Shown: one piece after another, positions 59,903 to 64,000 of the stretch | Position numbering within the stretch: the stretch's first letter is position 1 | Layout of the letters: the number at the start of each line of letters is the position of its first letter | From: Spirochaetaceae bacterium | GTDB lineage: Bacteria; Spirochaetota; Leptospiria; Leptospirales; Leptonemataceae | DNA: 64,000 nucleotides | Reading direction: 5' to 3' | NCBI GenBank assembly: GCA_002730875.1 | Contig: PCBI01000012.1 | Location: forward strand, 186,001 to 250,000 | Position numbers and translations under genes: made by a program | The notes under the pieces: generated by a model | What the model saw: only the letters and a program-made list of their open reading frames with translations | Database searches by the model: none | What the model was told of the DNA's origin: nothing

Positions 59903-61600
59903 CTATTTCTTCTCGGACCTTTGCTTGATTATGTCCGAAAACTGCACCATATCGCGCTGGCTCTTACCCGCCGCGATCATGGGGAAGACCTTTTCATCCG
60001 CCGGGATCACGGCTTCCAGAAGAGCCGGGCCGTCATCGTGTAGCAGAAAGTCCAGACCGCTCTCCACTTCCGAAGGATGATTGATCTGCATGGCCGGGAT
60101 ATGATAGGCTTCTGCAAGCTTGACGAAATCCGGATTGTACTGCCATTCGGACTCGGCAAAGCGTTCTTCGTAAAATAGCTCCTGCCACTGGCGAACCATG
60201 CCCAGGAAGTTATTGTTTAGAAGAAGAATCTTAACGCCCAGATTGTATTGTCGAATAGTGGCCAATTCCTGGATACACATCTGATAGGAGCCATCGCCAG
60301 TAACGCAGATCACCAGATCATCCGGATTGGCGAACTTGGCGCCAATGGCGGCCGGTAGACCGTAGCCCATAGTTCCCAGGCCTCCGGAGGTGAGCCATCG
60401 ATTGGGTTTGTCGAACAGATAATACTGAGCGGCCCACATTTGATGCTGACCTACGTCGGTAGAAACAATGGCCTTTCCGCCGGATTTCTTGTACAGAAGA
60501 CTCAGTACCCTTTGTGGCTTGATATGCTCCTGGCTTTCTTCGTATTCCAGCGGAAACTTCTGCTTGTAGCCATCGAGATGATTCACCCACTCGGAGCGAT
60601 CTTTGCTTTCTACGTAGGGAAGTAGCGCTCGAAGCACTTCTTTTAGATCCCCGTGGAGTACATGATCTACGTTCACTCGTTTGTTGAACTCGGCGGAATC
60701 AATGTCCACATGGGCGCGAACTGCATCGGCGGCGAAGTCACCGGGCACACCGGCCACGCGATCGTCAAAGCGAGCGCCAAGGGATAGAATATAGTCGCAT
60801 TCGAGGATGGCCTTATTGGCTGCCGCCGTACCATGCATTCCTGGCATGCCCACCGAAAGTATGTGGCTTCCAGGGAAAGCTCCCAGTCCCATCAGAGTAC
60901 AGGTAACCGGGCTCATCGCTTTTTCGGCCAGATCGGCAATCTCTTCGGAAGCCTTCGCATTAATGGCGCCGCCGCCTACATAAAGCAGAGGTCGCTTCGC
61001 GCTATTGAGAGCTTCGGCAAAAGCTTTGAAGTCGCCGGAGAGCTCGGGTTGCGTTGCAAACCGTGGGCTGAGTCCGCTTTGCCCCTGTAGTTTTTCGGTA
61101 AGGCCGGTTTGAACATCCTTGGGAAAGTCCAGAAGAACCGGTCCAGGACGGCCTTTGGTGACCATGGTCCAGGCTTCTTCGAAAACGTCGGCGATCTCAT
61201 CCGGGGTTTTGATCAGTGCATTGTACTTTGTAATGGGAATGGAGATCCCGAACATATCCGCTTCCTGGAAAGCGTCGGAACCGATGGCGGAAGTAGGCAC
61301 CTGTCCGGAGATAACAAAGAGCGGAATGGAATCCATTTTCGCATCGGTCAGCCCGGTGACAATATTGGTGGCCCCCGGACCGGAAGTAACTATAACAACT
61401 CCAGGTCTTCCCGTGGAGCGAGCATAGCCTTCGGCCATGTGGATGGCGCCCTGCTCGTGCCGAACCAGGATATGCTTCATCTTGGAATGATAGAGCTCAT
61501 CGTAGAAGGGAAGAATGGCGCCTCCCGGGTAGCCAAAGACCAGATCCACACCTCTGGACTCCAGAAGCTCTACTAGTAACCTGGCACCTGTCTTGCTCAT
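59903..61600 (-). CDS. ilvB: Acetolactate synthase large (catalytic) subunit
   Basis: Thiamine-diphosphate enzyme of branched-chain amino acid synthesis; condenses two pyruvates to 2-acetolactate or pyruvate with 2-oxobutyrate. The 565-aa sequence shows the N-terminal PYR domain ([19 protein letters not shown] with the activating Glu in [19 protein letters not shown]), the central FAD/NAD-like domain and the ThDP motif [19 protein letters not shown] ... [19 protein letters not shown] ribosome-binding site precedes the ATG at 61600, chosen over 61633. IlvN is not adjacent, so the regulatory subunit is elsewhere. Divergent from holA. Confidence 0.97.
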   Translation of the reverse strand: MSKTGARLLVELLESRGVDLVFGYPGGAILPFYDELYHSKMKHILVRHEQGAIHMAEGYARSTGRPGVVIVTSGPGATNIVTGLTDAKMDSIPLFVISGQVPTSAIGSDAFQEADMFGISIPITKYNALIKTPDEIADVFEEAWTMVTKGRPGPVLLDFPKDVQTGLTEKLQGQSGLSPRFATQPELSGDFKAFAEALNSAKRPLLYVGGGAINAKASEEIADLAEKAMSPVTCTLMGLGAFPGSHILSVGMPGMHGTAAANKAILECDYILSLGARFDDRVAGVPGDFAADAVRAHVDIDSAEFNKRVNVDHVLHGDLKEVLRALLPYVESKDRSEWVNHLDGYKQKFPLEYEESQEHIKPQRVLSLLYKKSGGKAIVSTDVGQHQMWAAQYYLFDKPNRWLTSGGLGTMGYGLPAAIGAKFANPDDLVICVTGDGSYQMCIQELATIRQYNLGVKILLLNNNFLGMVRQWQELFYEERFAESEWQYNPDFVKLAEAYHIPAMQINHPSEVESGLDFLLHDDGPALLEAVIPADEKVFPMIAAGKSQRDMVQFSDIIKQRSEKK

Positions 61601-61639
61601 TTTCTTCCTCCGGAGGGGCGATGAATCTCGCACCCTTTC

Positions 61640-61669
61640 TGGACAAAGAAATGAAAGTCAGGATATACT
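61640..61669 (+). promoter_or_regulatory. Candidate promoter of holA
   Basis: TGGACA (61640-61645) and TATACT (61664-61669) with an 18-bp spacer. Predicted start near 61676 supports the holA start at 61714 over the upstream ATG at 61621. Confidence 0.55.
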
Positions 61670-61713
61670 GCAAAAAAAAACTCTGTCCGAGGGCGGTTTT
61701 TCGAGTATTCCAA

Positions 61714-62772
61714 ATGGAAATCAAAGATCTAAAGCAATTCTATCAGCAGCTTTCGAAAATGGATGTACAGGCGCCTCCTGTAGTTCTGGTTTCCGGCAAT
61801 GATGAGACTATTTTTGACTCGGTTCTGGAAAAGCTGGAGAGCAAAATGACTCCCCTGGAAGCAGTGATCACAACTTTTAGCGGCGAGCCCGGGGACGGAG
61901 AGCGCTTTCTGGAAGAACTATTCAATATTCCACTATTCAGTCCCTATAGAATGATCGTTTTCCGCCATGCTGAGCAGGTACTTCCGCAACTACTGGCAAA
62001 GGAGTCCCGGAAAGACACCTATCAGACGGACCTTTCCTCCAGACCGGATGCCACGCTGCTGGTTCTACAGCATGAAGGCAGTCCGAACAAAGGTTTCCTG
62101 AAATCCCTGGGATCGAATGTGCTTCATTATGTCTCGCGGGATATCTTCGCCGAAAAACTGGAGCAAACAATTGAGCAAATGGCTCATTCATCCGGACTCA
62201 TTCTTTCCGAGGAGGCGCTGCACGAAATCAAAGAGCGAACGCCCCCGCGCACCGGGGCTTTGCAGAGCGCCTTGCAGCGATTGAAGGATCTGGTGCCGCC
62301 GGAAAAACATAAGTCGGTATCGCTGGAGGATGTGCGCGAGGTACTCTTTCCCCGCGTTGGCTGGAATCTTTTCAGGCTGGTGGACAGTCTATTCTCCGGC
62401 GATGTGTCTGCCTACCGGGCCGAACTTCAAAGCTATAATGCATCGACCGATTCCTTTCTTACGCTAATGTCGCAGATTCTGCGCAGGGTAAATGAATTGC
62501 GTCATTATCGTCTGGGCGCTTCCATGAGTATGAAGCCTGCGGAAATGGCCGGTTTTCTGGGAATTCAAGGACGGCATGAATTCGTGCAGAAAAAGATCCT
62601 GCAGCAGCGCGATACAGAAAAGAATCGGTTTAGCCCGGATCGATTGGAACGGATCTACGACTTTCTCGTGGATGCGGGAGAAGCCTTCAGGAGTAATGTC
62701 CGTCCGGAGCACCACAAAGCTTATTTTGATTTCCAGGCCATGGAGTTGTTCTTCGGACAGGAAAAGCGGTAA
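61714..62772 (+). CDS. holA: DNA polymerase III delta subunit
   Basis: Clamp-loader wrench subunit that opens the beta clamp. From the ATG at 61714 the protein is 352 aa. Features: an N-terminal strand-helix LVSGNDETIFDSVLEKLESK, YRMIVFRHAEQVLPQLLA, then LEDVREVLFPRVGWNLFRLVDSLFSGDV and LTLMSQILRRVNELRHYRLG in the C-terminal collar-like region, all in the order expected for HolA. The family is poorly conserved, so the match is by layout plus these segments. The longer start at 61621 has a GGAGG but would add 31 odd residues upstream of a good promoter. Divergent from ilvB. Confidence 0.88.
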   Translation: MEIKDLKQFYQQLSKMDVQAPPVVLVSGNDETIFDSVLEKLESKMTPLEAVITTFSGEPGDGERFLEELFNIPLFSPYRMIVFRHAEQVLPQLLAKESRKDTYQTDLSSRPDATLLVLQHEGSPNKGFLKSLGSNVLHYVSRDIFAEKLEQTIEQMAHSSGLILSEEALHEIKERTPPRTGALQSALQRLKDLVPPEKHKSVSLEDVREVLFPRVGWNLFRLVDSLFSGDVSAYRAELQSYNASTDSFLTLMSQILRRVNELRHYRLGASMSMKPAEMAGFLGIQGRHEFVQKKILQQRDTEKNRFSPDRLERIYDFLVDAGEAFRSNVRPEHHKAYFDFQAMELFFGQEKR

Positions 62773-62875
62773 CTCACCTGAGAGAAGGGCGGTTAAAAAT
62801 CCCAAATGGGCAACGACAGTTTTCTCAGCTGCTGCCTGGACTCTTGCAGTCGGACGATAAAGGACGAAAGCGAAA

Positions 62876-64000
62876 ATGACACAAATTCATATACTATCCA
62901 CCGGCACCGAACTGGCCTCCGGGCGCTCCCGGGATGGCAACGGTCCTTTCTTGTGCCAGTTTTTTTCCGATGTCGGGCGAACTATAAACAGTATGACCAT
63001 ACTGCCGGACGACCCGGAAGCATTGATCGCCTATTTTCATCGTATGGACGGGCAGACCGGGCCATCGCAAACTACGCTTATCGTAATAACCGGCGGGCTG
63101 GGACCTACCGAAGACGACCACACGGTGGACGTACTCTCCCGTTTCAGCGGGCATCCGACCACGGAAGATCCCGGCGCACTACGAAAGCTACAGTGGGTGG
63201 CCAGGAAGAGCTCCCGGGTTAAGCTGGAATCGGCGCGAAGACAGGTTCGTGTCCTGGAAGGCCAGAAGGTTGTAGAGAATCGCCGCGGACTGGCCCCCGG
63301 AATCCTTCTGGAGAAAGAAACATCTGCAGGCGGAACCATTCTGGTCCTGGCCCTGCCCGGTGTGCCGTCGGAAATGCATCCCATGTTCGAGTCCGTAAGC
63401 GAAGATTTGTTGTCCCGGTTGCCGGCTCGCTCGATGGAGCGATCGGTGCTTTATGTTTACGGGGAAGGGGAATCGTCCTTTCAGTCTAAAGTGATAGAGC
63501 CGATTCGCGACGATCTTTCGCCAGATTTTCAATGGGGTATTACTTCGGGCCGCGGACACATCCGCGTATTTCTCGAGTCGCCGCAAAAACGAGAGATTGC
63601 GCTGATTGAGGATTCGGTAAAAGAGCATTATCGGGGTCGCTTCTTCCATCGTCCGGTGGAAGAATTGATCCATGAGCATTGCCTCGAAAAAGGTTACTGG
63701 TTGGCTACGGCGGAGTCCTGTACCGGCGGGCTGGTGGGAAAACTGATTACGGATCGCGCCGGTAGTTCCGGCTTCTACTACGGCGGCGCTGTGGTGTACT
63801 CCAACGATTCCAAGGTTAAGGTACTCGGAGTCTCGCAAGAGATTCTGGACAAGTCCGGGGCCGTAAGCGAGCCCTGCGCCCGGGCCATGGCCTCCGGGCT
63901 GCGCCAGCGCACCGGGGTGCACTACTCCCTTTCCATAACCGGAATAGCCGGTCCGGGCGGCGGCACCGAAGAGAAACCGGTAGGCACCGTTTTTGTGGGC
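62876..64000 (+). CDS. cinA: CinA-family nicotinamide-nucleotide amidase, 3' end cut off by window edge
   Basis: First 375 residues visible from ATG at 62876, preceded by an AAAGGA ribosome-binding site. The N-terminal MocF/MoaB-like domain has ILSTGTELASGRSRDGNG, VITGGLGPTEDDHTVDVLSR and LALPGVPSEM. The C-terminal CinA deamidase domain begins about 265 with WLATAESCTGGLVGKLITDR and SITGIAGPGGG, the NMN-deamidase motifs. It recycles NMN to NaMN in NAD salvage, or acts as ADP-ribose pyrophosphatase. Follows holA by about 100 bp on the same strand. Confidence 0.94.
   Translation, partial: MTQIHILSTGTELASGRSRDGNGPFLCQFFSDVGRTINSMTILPDDPEALIAYFHRMDGQTGPSQTTLIVITGGLGPTEDDHTVDVLSRFSGHPTTEDPGALRKLQWVARKSSRVKLESARRQVRVLEGQKVVENRRGLAPGILLEKETSAGGTILVLALPGVPSEMHPMFESVSEDLLSRLPARSMERSVLYVYGEGESSFQSKVIEPIRDDLSPDFQWGITSGRGHIRVFLESPQKREIALIEDSVKEHYRGRFFHRPVEELIHEHCLEKGYWLATAESCTGGLVGKLITDRAGSSGFYYGGAVVYSNDSKVKVLGVSQEILDKSGAVSEPCARAMASGLRQRTGVHYSLSITGIAGPGGGTEEKPVGTVFVG

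Overview
This 64 kb window is ordinary chromosomal DNA from a spirochete, most likely a moderately GC-rich member of the Leptospirales (Leptonema/Turneriella-like). The evidence is two adjacent FlaB-type flagellin core genes (34660-36632), a bactofilin/M23 pair, many exported or lipoprotein genes with loose spirochetal lipoboxes, and Leptospira-style signalling proteins (a class III cyclase with a long N-terminal region, PAS kinases). GC is about 54-55% by eye in most genes. The species call is inference; no rRNA or tRNA gene is present to test it. I see no CRISPR array, transposase, integrase or prophage.

Layout. 1-10690: truncated rpsD (minus), serB, a small hypothetical gene, a three-copy repeat tract, a UbiB/ABC1 kinase-like gene, dps behind a PerR-like box, a 977-residue fusion of a protein-glutaminase-like domain with an M20 carbamoylase-like domain, and an antiporter-CBS operon. 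10900-20945: pyruvate kinase, a small membrane protein behind a 30-bp inverted repeat, a DUF309 protein, a HerA-like ATPase, msrA, terC-like, an SRPBCC/zinc-ribbon/cyclase protein and a DEAD-box helicase. 21088-34290: accessory metabolism and stress functions, namely two AraC/NAD(P)-binding reductase pairs, a monooxygenase followed by a truncated ECF sigma gene, a MORN/FecR lipoprotein, a cytochrome P450, a ferritin-like protein, a histone-deacetylase-fold hydrolase, a hydrolase-OsmC fusion and a TetR-CPBP protease operon with a palindromic operator.

34660-51302: two flagellins with a strong terminator, a membrane cyclic-nucleotide-binding protein, an 8-bp x6 tandem repeat, two membrane/exported proteins, a tandem pair of paralogous exported proteins of unknown function, a haloalkane dehalogenase, an Uup-type ABC-F ATPase, a hybrid PAS histidine kinase, two hypotheticals and the M23-bactofilin operon. 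51768-64000: a PlsC-GpsA fusion, a kinase/response-regulator pair, an AT-rich leucine-rich-repeat gene, a Spy-like/ECF sigma/small TM/ferredoxin cluster, an RRM protein, ilvB, holA and a truncated cinA.

How the genes may work together. dps, msrA, OsmC-hydrolase and the ferritin-like gene suggest oxidative and iron stress management. The cyclase (17335) and the membrane cNMP-binding protein (37229) could belong to one second-messenger network. The M23-bactofilin operon and flaB genes concern cell shape and motility. The PlsC-GpsA fusion would join glycerol-3-phosphate formation with acylation. The most unusual items are the glutaminase-M20 fusion, the PlsC-GpsA fusion, the M23 protein lacking its zinc ligands and the tandem exported paralogues.
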